Positions 9,283 to 17,288 of a stretch of 64,000 nucleotides of DNA are shown one piece after another. The translations under genes and the position numbers were made by a program. The notes beneath the pieces were generated by a model that ran no database searches, was not told the origin of the DNA, and saw only the letters and a list, made by a program, of their open reading frames with translations. Origin of the DNA: Streptomyces sp. NBC_01335 (GTDB lineage: Bacteria > Actinomycetota > Actinomycetes > Streptomycetales > Streptomycetaceae); NCBI RefSeq assembly GCF_035953295.1, contig NZ_CP108370.1, positions 3,253,001-3,317,000 of the forward strand, read 5' to 3'. Each line of letters starts with the position of its first letter. Position 1 is the stretch's first letter.

Positions 9283-10095
9283 CTACGGCAGCATCAGCTC
9301 CGCCGGCTGGAGCACGGCGAACGCGGCGCTCTGGTCGTCCTGGAACGCCGCCATCCGCCCGTACGGGATGTCGAACGGTACGGCGGTGACGCGGCCGCCC
9401 AGCTCTGTCACCCGTTCGGCGGTGCGGTCGCAGTCGGCGACGGCGAAGTACGTCAGGAAGTGGCTGGGCATCATCTCGGGGAAGGCGTCCGTGATGACGC
9501 TCCGGCCGCCGACCGCGGTGTCGGGGCCGGGGGTGGCGCCGGGCGGGGACCACATGCGGAAGTCGACGCCGCTCTCGGCCGTCCCGGGGTCTTTGCCGGC
9601 GGCGGCGTCCAGGTCGGTGCTCCGGAAGCCGAAGACGGCGGCGTAGAAGGGGTCCACCCGGTCGGGGCGGCGGGTGTAGAGCTCGGTCCAGCAGTACGAA
9701 CCGGGTTCGTTCTGCTTCTCGAAGCCCGGCCGCTCGTCCGCCTGCCACAGCCAGAAGGCGGCGCCGTCCGGGTCGACGGCCTGCGCCAGGATCCCGGCGC
9801 GGCCCGCGCGGACCGGGTCGGTGATGATCTGGCCGCCCTCCGCGCGGATCGCGGAGACGGTGGCCCGGATGTCGTCGGTGGCGAAGTGGACGCCCCAGGT
9901 GGTGGGCATCCGGCCGTCCGTCTTGGCGGCGAGCGCGGCGACGAGCCGGCCGTCGCTGTAGGCGTCGGCGAAGGGCATGCCGTCCCCGGCGCGGAAGGTC
10001 CAGCCGAAGAGCCCGCCGTAGAAGCGCTTGCCCGCTTCGAGGTCGGAGAGGTGCACCTCCACCCAGCAGGGCACGGAGTGCGCGAATGCCGCCAT
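9283..10095 (-). CDS. Tandem VOC (glyoxalase/bleomycin-resistance fold) protein
   Basis: A 270-residue protein built from two vicinal-oxygen-chelate domains. The first (about 5-125) begins PCWVEVHLSDLEAGKRFYGG and the second (about 135-265) begins CWTELYTRRPDRVDPFYAAVFG. The frame is open to 10476, but the ATG at 10095 follows GGAAGGA and gives the usual family N-terminus. Streptomyces carry many such hydroxylase-like VOC proteins; their metal ligands and substrates differ and cannot be assigned here. It is monocistronic, with a long upstream region. Confidence 0.88.
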   Translation of the reverse strand: MAAFAHSVPCWVEVHLSDLEAGKRFYGGLFGWTFRAGDGMPFADAYSDGRLVAALAAKTDGRMPTTWGVHFATDDIRATVSAIRAEGGQIITDPVRAGRAGILAQAVDPDGAAFWLWQADERPGFEKQNEPGSYCWTELYTRRPDRVDPFYAAVFGFRSTDLDAAAGKDPGTAESGVDFRMWSPPGATPGPDTAVGGRSVITDAFPEMMPSHFLTYFAVADCDRTAERVTELGGRVTAVPFDIPYGRMAAFQDDQSAAFAVLQPAELMLP

Positions 10096-10227
10096 GGGCC
10101 GGGTCCTTCCCTCGCCGGGAGCGCGCGGTCCTGCCGCGCGGCCGCGCGCGTCACCTGTGCGTGACACCTGTCCCGGCCAACGTAACGGCGCCCGCGCTCC
10201 CCCGCGAGAGGGGACCGCGAGAGGGGA

Positions 10228-10279
10228 CGGGAGCGCGGGCGGGAGTACGGGGGCGGGAGCGCGGGCGGGAGTACGGGGG
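10228..10279 (+). repeat. G-rich 26-bp tandem repeat, two copies
   Basis: Two identical 26-base units start at 10228 and 10254. They are made of G-runs (GGG, GCGGGCGGG, ACGGGGG), and further G-runs follow to 10290. The run pattern could form a G-quadruplex on the plus strand. Confidence 0.8.
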
Positions 10280-10348
10280 CGGGCGGGGGCGACGGACTCG
10301 TCGGACGCTGTGCGCACGCGGCGGATGCGCCGTACCGGAGGGGGAAAG

Positions 10349-10382
10349 TTGTCCACCGAAGTTGTCCACAGGCTGTTGATAA
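10349..10382. promoter_or_regulatory. Cluster of three DnaA-box-like nonamers
   Basis: TTGTCCACC at 10349-10357 and TTGTCCACA at 10362-10370 match the Streptomyces DnaA box TTGTCCACA (8/9 and 9/9). An inverted TGTTGATAA at 10374-10382 reads TTATCAACA on the other strand. All three fall in 34 bases, about 200 bases upstream of a TetR gene and far from any dnaA/dnaN genes. Confidence 0.6.
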
Positions 10383-10583
10383 CACTTACTCGCGCATCCA
10401 CCCGTCCCCGGAACCGCGTGGGTGAACACGCACGTCGCAAAGGCAGCGGAAGTATCCACCGACCTCTTCGGATCACGTGAAAAAGATGGCCGAAATACCA
10501 CCCGTCGCCCTCTGCGCGCTGGGTAATTCCCCATTTGCACTCGGCCGAATCGCGCTCCGTTCACCCGTCGGTAAGCTGACGGC

Positions 10584-11234
10584 ATGACAGGACAAGTACG
10601 CACCGTCGACGGCCGCGTGGCCGGTCGACGCGGTCAGGCGACGCGGCAGAAGCTGCTCGATTGCCTCAGCGAGATGCTCAGCTCCTCGCCGTACCGGGAC
10701 GTCAAAGTCATCGACGTCGCACGGAAGGCGGGGACTTCACCCGCGACTTTCTATCAGTACTTCCCGGACGTGGAAGGCGCTGTCCTCGAAGTCGCCGACG
10801 AACTGGCCAAGGAGGGCACCGGGCTGAACGAACTGGCCTCGGGACGCTCGTGGGTCGGTAAGGCCGGCTGGCAGGCGGCCGAGGAACTCGTCGACGGGTT
10901 CCTCGACTTCTGGCGGCGCAACGACGCGATTCTCCGCGTGATCGACCTCGGTTCGGCCGAGGGCGACAAGCGGTTCAACAAGATCCGCGTGAAGATCCTG
11001 AGCTCGTTCACCAACTCCCTGACGGACGCGGTGAAGGAGCTCCAGGGCAAGGGCAAGGTGGACAAGGACGTCAACCCCGCCGCGGTGGCGGGATCGCTCG
11101 TCGCCATGCTGGCCGCCGTCGCCTCTCACCAGAAGGCCCTGACCACGGGCACCGGTGTCAAGGTCGGCGAACTCCGCCCGAACCTCGCCCTGTTGGTGCA
11201 CCTCGGTGTCACCGGCAAGAAGCCCACGAAGTAG
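10584..11234 (+). CDS. TetR-family transcriptional regulator
   Basis: A 216-residue DNA-binding protein. The N-terminal helix-turn-helix (about 15-65) contains RQKLLDCLSEML and the recognition-helix region RKAGTSPATFYQYFPD. The remaining helical domain is the ligand and dimer part, rich in Lys towards the end. It starts with ATG and no clear Shine-Dalgarno, seven bases after a TAAGCT box. It stands alone and ends before a strong hairpin terminator. Its target is unknown; the divergent VOC gene is one candidate. Confidence 0.9.
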   Translation: MTGQVRTVDGRVAGRRGQATRQKLLDCLSEMLSSSPYRDVKVIDVARKAGTSPATFYQYFPDVEGAVLEVADELAKEGTGLNELASGRSWVGKAGWQAAEELVDGFLDFWRRNDAILRVIDLGSAEGDKRFNKIRVKILSSFTNSLTDAVKELQGKGKVDKDVNPAAVAGSLVAMLAAVASHQKALTTGTGVKVGELRPNLALLVHLGVTGKKPTK

Positions 11235-11304
11235 GCGCCCGCGACGGATCCACCCCCTTCACCGGGCGGCGCACGGCCAACCCCGGACGCCCGGCATCCT
11301 GTCT

Positions 11305-11347
11305 CACCGACGGCGGGCCACACGCGCGATGTGGCCCGCCGTCGGTG
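11305..11347 (+). terminator. 18-bp perfect hairpin terminator after the TetR gene
   Basis: Positions 11305-11322 pair perfectly with 11330-11347, leaving a seven-base loop. The stem contains GGCGGGCCACA. There is no U-tract, as is common in Streptomyces. It is placed 70 bases after the TetR stop and before the next gene's start. Confidence 0.85.
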
Positions 11348-11415
11348 TACCCGGGACATGCCGCCTCCGGCGTCCCGCACCCCCCTCCCCCGCCGCGGCC
11401 TGCTGCAATGGCGCC

Positions 11416-12102
11416 ATGAGCGACGACGACGCGTCCCGTACCGACGCACACACGGCCTTCCTCCGCCTGCTGCACGCCCAGCGCGTGTGGGACACCGAGC
11501 TGCCCGGGTTCGATCCGGCGACCGCGCCCGACGCGCCCGTCCCCCTCTTCCACGCCTGGTTCGCCGAGGCCGTGGCCGCCGGGCAGCCCGAGCCGCACAC
11601 CATGGCGCTGGCCACCGTCGACGCGTACGGCCACCCGGACGTGCGGACGCTGATGCTGCACGACGCGGACGAGCGCGGCTGGCGCTTCGCGACGCACGCC
11701 ACCAGCGCCAAGGGCCACCAGCTCGCCGCCCACCCGCACGCGGCGCTCACCTTCTACTGGCCGGTGCAGGGCCGGTCGGTACGGGTGCGCGGCCCTGTCG
11801 CCCTCGGGTCCGCCGAGGAGAGCCGGGCCGATCTGCACGCCCGCTCCACCGGCGCGCTCGCCTCGGGCCTGGTCGGCCGGCAGAGCGAGGTCCTGGACGA
11901 CCTCGGGGAGCTGGCCCGCGCCTCCGACGCCGCGTGGCGGCGGGCGCAGGACGAACCCGGGGCGGAGGTGGCGAGCTGGCGACGGTACGTCGTCCAGGCG
12001 CAGGAGGTCGAGTTCTTCCAGGGCGACGCCCGCCGCCGGCACGTACGGCTCCGCTACCGCCGCCGGGGAGCGGGGTGGGTGCGGGAGCTGCTCTGGCCGT
12101 GA
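11416..12102 (+). CDS. PNPOx-like FMN-binding oxidase family protein
   Basis: A 228-residue protein with the split-barrel flavin fold of pyridoxamine-5'-phosphate oxidases. PHTMALATVDAYGHPDVRTL, the region around AKGHQLAAHPHAALTFYW and QGRSVRVRGPVAL are the FMN-site strands. The C-terminus VRLRYRR...WVRELLWP resembles the PNPOx dimerisation tail. A separate canonical PdxH lies at 46.0-46.7 kb, so this is a paralogue with another substrate. The frame is open from 11155; the ATG at 11416 gives the family-length product and avoids the terminator. Confidence 0.85.
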   Translation: MSDDDASRTDAHTAFLRLLHAQRVWDTELPGFDPATAPDAPVPLFHAWFAEAVAAGQPEPHTMALATVDAYGHPDVRTLMLHDADERGWRFATHATSAKGHQLAAHPHAALTFYWPVQGRSVRVRGPVALGSAEESRADLHARSTGALASGLVGRQSEVLDDLGELARASDAAWRRAQDEPGAEVASWRRYVVQAQEVEFFQGDARRRHVRLRYRRRGAGWVRELLWP

Positions 12103-12232
12103 GCCGCCGGGGGCGACCGCCCCCGAAGCCCTCCGCCTCCGCAGCACACGGGGCCAGAGGTGCAGCTCAGCTTTGTCGGCAATTCATCCAGGGTTTCCCC
12201 CTTGCTCGTCCGGCAAAAGCAGGCTCACCCCC

Positions 12233-13348
12233 ATGAACACCATGAACCGCGCCAAGGTCTCCGCGGCCGTCGCCGCCGCCGCCCTGCTCGTCGGGGCCGG
12301 CGCCTCGGCCGCTTCGGCCGCCCCCCACCACGCCTCCGCCCACCGGGGCAAGCCGTCCGCCTCGCACGAGCGCGAGCAGCAGCACGACCAGCGGATACCG
12401 TTCACCGCCGCGACCGTCACGGCGAACGACAACGGTTCGTACACCCTGAGCTGGACCGCCCCCGGGGTCCGCGGCGTGGTCGTCAAGGCGAACGGCAAGG
12501 TCGTCGCCCAGGGCGGCAGCCGCGCCACGGTCACCGTCAAGCACCTGCCGGCCGCCGACCGCCAGTGGTTCGACTTCGTCCCGTCGAAGGGTGGCTCGCT
12601 CCACCTCGCGGACCGCGAGATCGCGCTCCAGGGCGCGGTCAACTTCCGCGACGCGGGCGGCTACCGCACCAGCACGGGCCAGTGGGTCAAGATGGGCGAG
12701 GTCTACCGCTCGGGCGCCCTGAACACCCTCACCACCGCCGATGTCGCCAAGCTGAACCGCCTCGGCATCAAGGTCGACTTCGACCTGCGCACCGCGGGTG
12801 AGCGCACCTCGGCCCCGGACACCGTGCCGGCCGGCGCGACGTACGTGGTCGCCGACGTCATCGGTGGCGACGTCACCTCGGCGATCGACCTGTCCTCGGC
12901 CGAGAAGTCCGCCCAGTACATGGTGGACGGCGAGAAGACGATGGTCAGTTCGGCCACCGGCAAGGCGGCCTACCAGCAGGTCTTCGCGGGTCTGGCCGAC
13001 GACGACCAGCACGCGGTGCTCTTCCACTGCTCGGCCGGCAAGGACCGCACGGGGTGGGCGAACGCCGCCCTGCTGACCGCGCTCGGCGTGCCGAAGGCCA
13101 CGGTCATGCAGGACTACCTGGCCAGCAACACCTACCGGGCCGAGGCGAACGCCGCCGCGCTGGCCGCGATGCCCGCCGGCATGGCCGCCGCGTACAAGCC
13201 GATGCTGGACGTCCGCGCCGAGTACCTGAACTCCGGCTTCGACGAGGTCAAGGCCAGGTTCGGCTCGTTCGAGAACTACGAGAAGAAGGGCCTCGGCCTC
13301 TCCTCGAAGGAGATCAAGGAGCTGAAGGCCTCGCTGCTGGTCGGCTGA
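12233..13348 (+). CDS. Secreted protein-tyrosine phosphatase (Y_phosphatase3 type)
   Basis: A 371-residue exported phosphatase. The signal peptide has a basic start, a hydrophobic core of Ala/Val/Leu and probable cleavage after ASAASA near residue 30. A His-rich, hydrophilic segment and a beta-rich region (about 55-120) follow. The catalytic domain starts at VNFRDAGGYRT (about 140) and has the signature HCSAGKDRTGW, with nucleophile C266 and arginine R272. The family (also called tyrosine-protein phosphatase Pfam 13350) acts on phosphotyrosine or phosphoinositides; the external substrate is unknown. The ATG at 12233 is preferred; a second ATG lies three codons on. A perfect palindrome terminates the transcript. 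Confidence 0.92.
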   Translation: MNTMNRAKVSAAVAAAALLVGAGASAASAAPHHASAHRGKPSASHEREQQHDQRIPFTAATVTANDNGSYTLSWTAPGVRGVVVKANGKVVAQGGSRATVTVKHLPAADRQWFDFVPSKGGSLHLADREIALQGAVNFRDAGGYRTSTGQWVKMGEVYRSGALNTLTTADVAKLNRLGIKVDFDLRTAGERTSAPDTVPAGATYVVADVIGGDVTSAIDLSSAEKSAQYMVDGEKTMVSSATGKAAYQQVFAGLADDDQHAVLFHCSAGKDRTGWANAALLTALGVPKATVMQDYLASNTYRAEANAAALAAMPAGMAAAYKPMLDVRAEYLNSGFDEVKARFGSFENYEKKGLGLSSKEIKELKASLLVG

Positions 13349-13366
13349 GCCCGGAAGACTCCGGTC

Positions 13367-13400
13367 GGTGGTGCCCCTCTCCGCGGAGAGGGGCACCACC
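13367..13400. terminator. 34-base perfect palindrome between convergent genes
   Basis: A fully self-complementary sequence running from GGTGGTGCCCC to GGGGCACCACC around a CCGCGG centre. It lies 18 bases after the phosphatase stop and 41 bases before the transglutaminase-like stop, so it can terminate from both sides. Confidence 0.88.
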
Positions 13401-13441
13401 GCGTGCCGGGCCCGCGTCGCGGCCGGCCGGCGTGCACGGGG

Positions 13442-14227
13442 TCAGACTCCCGCCGCCCGCCGCCCCAGGACGGGTTCGGCCAGGAGCCTCGCCGCGCCGC
13501 ACAGGGTCTGCCCGTGCCGGGCGAAGAGTTCGTCCCGGGAGTCGACGTGCCCGAGGTCCGCGAGCAGGTACGCCGAGAGGTCGCACGAGGCGTCGGACGC
13601 GGGGCAGACCGAGGGGCCGTCCCAGTCGACCGCCGTCCGGGACAGGGCCTCGAAGAGCGTCTCGGGGCCCTCGTTCGTGAAACCTCCGCCACGCGGGCCC
13701 GGCGGAGCGATGGCACCGGCGAAGAGTTCGGACACGGTCAGCCAGCGTGCGGCGGCACCGCCCTGCAGCCCGTCGATACGGAACTCCGGCCACGCCAGGA
13801 TCACTTGGTCGGGGACGACGCGACGCAGCCGGGGAAAGCGCGGGTACCAGAACGTGCCGTCCACCACCAGTCCGCGCACCCGGGTGGGAGTGCCCCAGGC
13901 CCTCGCGACCGCTTCCAGTACGGCCATCCGCTGGCTGCACGAACCCCGGCCGAGGCGCAGGACCCGGGACACCGGCCGCGCCTCCTCCACCGAGTAGACG
14001 GGGCGCACCTCCTCGGAGATCCACCGGTGCGCGCGGCGGAGGGCCGCCACCCTCGCCTCGGGCCCGTCCCCCTCACGGTCCACGGTGCCGATGCTCCGCG
14101 CGGCGGCCCGGACGCGCGGGTGCTCGTGGTCGAGAATCCGTGTCGGCCCCGCCCCTCCGCCCGCTCCGGGCCCGCCGGCCACGGCTCGTCGGTCCGTTCC
14201 GCGCGGTGTCAGCAGAGTGCTCACCAC
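13442..14227 (-). CDS. Transglutaminase-like domain protein, His possibly lost
   Basis: A 261-residue protein whose middle resembles the transglutaminase-like fold. GSCSQRMAVLEAVARAWGTP (about 95-115) carries the candidate nucleophilic Cys, followed by TRVRGLVVDGTFWYPRFP. In active members the next strand is HAW.E; here the equivalent reads ILAWPEF, with Leu where His is expected. It may therefore be catalytically altered. The two GTG codons at 14227 and 14224 both follow GGAGGG; I take the first. The promoter is visible upstream (listed). The substrate is unknown. Confidence 0.7.
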   Translation of the reverse strand: MVSTLLTPRGTDRRAVAGGPGAGGGAGPTRILDHEHPRVRAAARSIGTVDREGDGPEARVAALRRAHRWISEEVRPVYSVEEARPVSRVLRLGRGSCSQRMAVLEAVARAWGTPTRVRGLVVDGTFWYPRFPRLRRVVPDQVILAWPEFRIDGLQGGAAARWLTVSELFAGAIAPPGPRGGGFTNEGPETLFEALSRTAVDWDGPSVCPASDASCDLSAYLLADLGHVDSRDELFARHGQTLCGAARLLAEPVLGRRAAGV

Positions 14228-14254
14228 GATCGGCCCCCTCCGTCGGTTGCGAAC

Positions 14255-14284
14255 AGCGTCCCAGGTTTCTTGAACGTGTTCAAG
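14255..14284 (-). promoter_or_regulatory. Promoter with overlapping inverted-repeat operator
   Basis: On the minus strand TTGAAC (14283-14278) and GACGCT (14260-14255) are separated by 17 bases, a good housekeeping promoter for the transglutaminase-like gene. The -35 box lies inside the inverted repeat CTTGAACGTGTTCAAG at 14269-14284 (7-bp arms, 2-base spacer), so a repressor could bind there. Confidence 0.6.
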
Positions 14285-14298
14285 TGCGGGAGACGGGG

Positions 14299-14336
14299 TT
14301 CGTGTACGGAGGGCCAGGTTTCGTGTACGGAGGGCC
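14299..14336 (+). repeat. 17-bp direct repeat, 21-bp period
   Basis: TTCGTGTACGGAGGGCC occurs at 14299-14315 and again at 14320-14336. A degenerate third copy follows near 14340-14357. It sits between the FKBP stop and the upstream gene; no function is evident. Confidence 0.75.
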
Positions 14337-14402
14337 GGGGTCCGGCTACGGACGGCCGGGCGCCCGCGACACGTACGGAGCGCCGCGGCGCCGGCACCCG
14401 GG

Positions 14403-14771
14403 TCAGGACACCTCGACCAGGTCCACGACGAAGACGAGCGTCGAGCCCGGCGGGATCAGCGAGGAGGGCGACCGCTTGCCGTAGGCGAGGCGCGGAGGGA
14501 TGACCAGCTCGCGCCGCCCGCCGACCTTCATCCCCACGACGCCCCGGTCCCAGCCCTTGATGGCCCGGCCGCCGCCCACGGCGAACTTGAACGGCTCGTC
14601 CCGCTCCCAGGAGGAGTCGAACTCCTTGCCCGTCGCGAAGGTGACCCCGACGAAGTGGACCCACACCACCTGGCCGCGCTTCGCTTCCTTCCCCTCCCCG
14701 ACGACGAGGTCCCTGATCCGCAGTTCGGTGGGCGGGTCGCCCACGGGGGGTTCGATCTCGGGCTTCGGCAT
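14403..14771 (-). CDS. FKBP-type peptidyl-prolyl cis-trans isomerase
   Basis: A 122-residue single-domain FKBP, the usual length for cytoplasmic actinobacterial members, which speed prolyl isomerisation during folding. Visible landmarks are WVHFVGVTFATGKEFDSSW, the active-site region FAVGGGRAIKGWDRGVVGMK, then GGRRELVIPPRLAYG and the final strand LVFVVDLVEV. The start gives the short acidic lead-in PKPEIEPP typical of Streptomyces FKBPs. It is separate from its neighbours on both sides. Confidence 0.93.
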   Translation of the reverse strand: MPKPEIEPPVGDPPTELRIRDLVVGEGKEAKRGQVVWVHFVGVTFATGKEFDSSWERDEPFKFAVGGGRAIKGWDRGVVGMKVGGRRELVIPPRLAYGKRSPSSLIPPGSTLVFVVDLVEVS

Positions 14772-15037
14772 CGCAGCCTCTCTCTCCGGTCCGCATTCCG
14801 GCGCTTCTCCCGGTGCGTCTCCCGGTGCGTTTTCCGGTGCGCTTTTCCCGGTGCGCCGGAATTCTCCGTATGTCGGTGATCACGCTATCCAGCGAACAGG
14901 AACTCCCGCCTCCGCCCCCGGAAAGCCGCCGGGGCGACGAAAGCCGCCCGAAAGGCCGTCCGGTCCGCTTTCCGCCGGACAGGAGCACCATGGAGTCATA
15001 GCAGGCATGTGCGGCATGTGCGGCATGGGAGGAACCG

Positions 15038-15949
15038 ATGGCCAGAGCCCGATCCCGTTACGCCCCCGACCGGGGACTGACCACGCGCATGGTGTCGACC
15101 ATGTTCTTCATCGGTCTGCTGTACGTGGTCCTCGTCGGGGTGCTGCTGGCCGTGCTGCCCGGCTCGTGGGCGGTGATCCTGATCATCACCGGCGGGCTGT
15201 TCGTCGTGCAGTTCTGGTTCAGCGACAGGATCGCCGCGTTCGGGATGGGAGCCCGCGAGGTCACCCCCGAGGAGGCGCCGGAGCTGCACGGGGCGATCGA
15301 CCGGATCTGCGCGCTGGCGGACATGCGGAAACCCCGCGTGGCCATCGCGCAGAGTGATGTGCCGAACGCGTTCGCCACCGGCCGCAACGAGAAGTCGGCG
15401 CTGGTCTGCGCGACCACCGGGCTGCTGCGAAGGCTGGAGCCCGAGGAGCTGGAGGGCGTCCTCGCGCACGAGATGTCGCACGTCGCCCACCGCGACGTGG
15501 CGGTGATGACCATCGCGTCGTTCCTGGGCGTGCTGGCGGGGATCATCACCCGGGTGGCCCTGTGGGGCGGCTTCGCCCGCAACAGCCGGGGAAACGACCC
15601 GGCGGGCATCATCATCATGCTGATCCCGCTGATCAGCGCCGTCGTCTACGCCCTCAGCTTCCTGCTCACCCGGCTGCTCTCCCGCTACCGCGAGCTCTCC
15701 GCCGACCGCACCGCCGCCCTGCTCACCGGCCGCCCCTCGGCGCTCGCCTCCGCACTGACGAAGGTCAGCGGGCAGATGGCGCGCATACCCACGGAGGACC
15801 TGCGGAAGGCTGAACCGTACAACGCGTTCTACTTCGTCCCCGCCTTCTCCTCGAAGGAGAGCTTCAGCCGGCTGATCTCCTCGCACCCGACGCTGGAGCA
15901 GCGCCTCGACCAGCTGGCCCGCATCTCCGCCGACCTGTCCCGCCCCTGA
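15038..15949 (+). CDS. htpX: HtpX-type membrane zinc metalloprotease (M48)
   Basis: A 303-residue inner-membrane protease for quality control of membrane proteins. Two N-terminal helices (about 18-38 and 40-60) precede the HEMSH zinc site (H144, E145, H148). A further hydrophobic helix pair follows (about 155-220). The third zinc ligand is the Glu of RELSADRTAA. The C-terminus holds the family motif SSHPTLEQRLDQLARI. It is followed after 34 bases by a PspAB gene, the arrangement known from other actinobacteria, which ties it to envelope stress. Confidence 0.92.
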   Translation: MARARSRYAPDRGLTTRMVSTMFFIGLLYVVLVGVLLAVLPGSWAVILIITGGLFVVQFWFSDRIAAFGMGAREVTPEEAPELHGAIDRICALADMRKPRVAIAQSDVPNAFATGRNEKSALVCATTGLLRRLEPEELEGVLAHEMSHVAHRDVAVMTIASFLGVLAGIITRVALWGGFARNSRGNDPAGIIIMLIPLISAVVYALSFLLTRLLSRYRELSADRTAALLTGRPSALASALTKVSGQMARIPTEDLRKAEPYNAFYFVPAFSSKESFSRLISSHPTLEQRLDQLARISADLSRP

Positions 15950-15983
15950 AGCGCCCTGCCCCGCACGTCCTGGAGGAACCTCC

Positions 15984-16574
15984 GTGGGTCTGTTCGACGC
16001 GATCCTCGGCCGGAGCAAGCCGGTCCGCCCGGATCTGGATCAGCTCTTCGCCGTACCGTCCGCCGCCCTGACCCTCCAGGCCGCCACCGGCTTCACGCCG
16101 TCCGGCCTGGGCTCGGTCTGCTTCGCAGGGGTGGAGGGCGCGAACTTCGCGCGGCTCCAGCAGGACGTACGGGAGCTGCTGGACGTCGACGCGGCCACGG
16201 ACCGGGGCGGGGTGCCGGTGGAGTTCAGCCAGGACGCGTACGGCTACACGTGGCTGCTCGCCCAGCAGCCGCCGGAGGACACCGCCGCCCTGGTCAACGA
16301 CCTGCACGCGGTGAACACCCTGCTCCAGGACGGCGGCTTCGGCCCGCACCTGCTCTGCTCGCTGATCGGCTTCCGCGACCCGGAGGGCCGCTCACTGGCG
16401 CTGGTGTACCTGTACAAGCGCGGCACCTTCTACCCGTTCGCCCCGGCCCCCGGCGGCGCGGAGAAGCGGGACAACGGCCTGGAGCTCCAGGTCCGCGCCG
16501 CGCTCGGGGACGACCTGCGGGTGGAGAAGGAGCTGGCCCGGTGGTTCCCGGTGTGGGGCGCGCCGGGCCTGTGA
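15984..16574 (+). CDS. pspAB: PspA-associated protein PspAB
   Basis: A 196-residue soluble protein starting GLFDAILGRSKPVRPDLDQL, a characteristic lead of the PspAB family found beside htpX and the PspA system. There are no membrane helices or catalytic motif. The GTG start has a strong GGAGG spaced seven bases. Almost certainly it is co-transcribed with htpX, 34 bases upstream. The role is presumed to be a partner in phage-shock-like membrane repair; the biochemistry is not known. Confidence 0.85.
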   Translation: MGLFDAILGRSKPVRPDLDQLFAVPSAALTLQAATGFTPSGLGSVCFAGVEGANFARLQQDVRELLDVDAATDRGGVPVEFSQDAYGYTWLLAQQPPEDTAALVNDLHAVNTLLQDGGFGPHLLCSLIGFRDPEGRSLALVYLYKRGTFYPFAPAPGGAEKRDNGLELQVRAALGDDLRVEKELARWFPVWGAPGL

Positions 16575-16777
16575 ACCGCGCGCGTGGCGCGCACGGCATC
16601 GAGCGCGGGCTGGTGCGGGCGCAGTGGGTGTCGGAGGAGGCGGAGGAGGGGATCCACGGGTCGCCGGGCGCTCACCCGACGCCGGACGGCGCACCGCCCC
16701 TGGCTCCCGCCCCGACCTCGGCGGCCGGCCTCACTCCCCGTTACGCTGATCCGAACGTATCGAACAGGGGGCACTTC

Positions 16778-17170
16778 GTGATCGCTTTCTGGCAGTTCCT
16801 CTTCCTCATATCCCTGCTCGTCCTCCTCGTCTCCGGCATCCCCTATCTGCGGAAGAGGCCGTTGCGGGCGCGCGGCGAGCAGGTGATGGCGGAGGAACGG
16901 ACCAGGACGGTGCCGAACGACGGGCGGGTCTCCATCCAGTACGCGTACCTGGACCGGAGCGGCAACGAGTACACCAAGTGGCGGCACGGGGTGTCCGTCG
17001 AGCCGGCCGGTCCGCTGGTGGGGGTGGTGTACGACACGCAGAAGCCGACGCGCGCCGAGTTCACCGCCCTGATTCCGGAGAACCCTCGGCCGAAGCGCGT
17101 CTTCCTGCTCTGCGTGGTGGCGCTGGCCGTGGTCTGCTTCGTGCCGGGGTGGATCGTACCGAGGCTCTGA
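16778..17170 (+). CDS. DUF3592-like membrane protein
   Basis: A 130-residue protein with one helix at each end (about residues 3-22 and 108-127). Between them is a beta-rich extracytoplasmic segment with GRVSIQYAYLDRSGNEY and VVYDTQKPTRAEF, resembling the DUF3592 pattern. The frame opens far upstream within the pspAB region, but the GTG at 16778 has AGGGGG six bases before it. A TACGCT -10-like box lies at 16742-16747. Function unknown. Confidence 0.75.
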   Translation: MIAFWQFLFLISLLVLLVSGIPYLRKRPLRARGEQVMAEERTRTVPNDGRVSIQYAYLDRSGNEYTKWRHGVSVEPAGPLVGVVYDTQKPTRAEFTALIPENPRPKRVFLLCVVALAVVCFVPGWIVPRL

Positions 17171-17288
17171 GCCGCCCCCGCGTCACGGCTGACGGGGCCT
17201 CAACCACCCGCGCCCCGTGATCGATTCGCAACGGATTCCGGTCTCCGCCGAGACCCGTTTCGGGGCCACGCGATTAGGCTCGACGCTC

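Larger units (their letters stand above)
10096..10583. other. Divergent intergenic region, VOC gene / TetR gene
   Basis: 488 bases without a gene. It holds a 13-bp direct repeat (about 10203-10228), a G-rich 26-bp tandem repeat and a cluster of DnaA-box-like nonamers; the last two are listed separately. At its right end TAAGCT (10572-10577) sits seven bases before the TetR start codon with no Shine-Dalgarno, consistent with a leaderless transcript. Confidence 0.6.
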
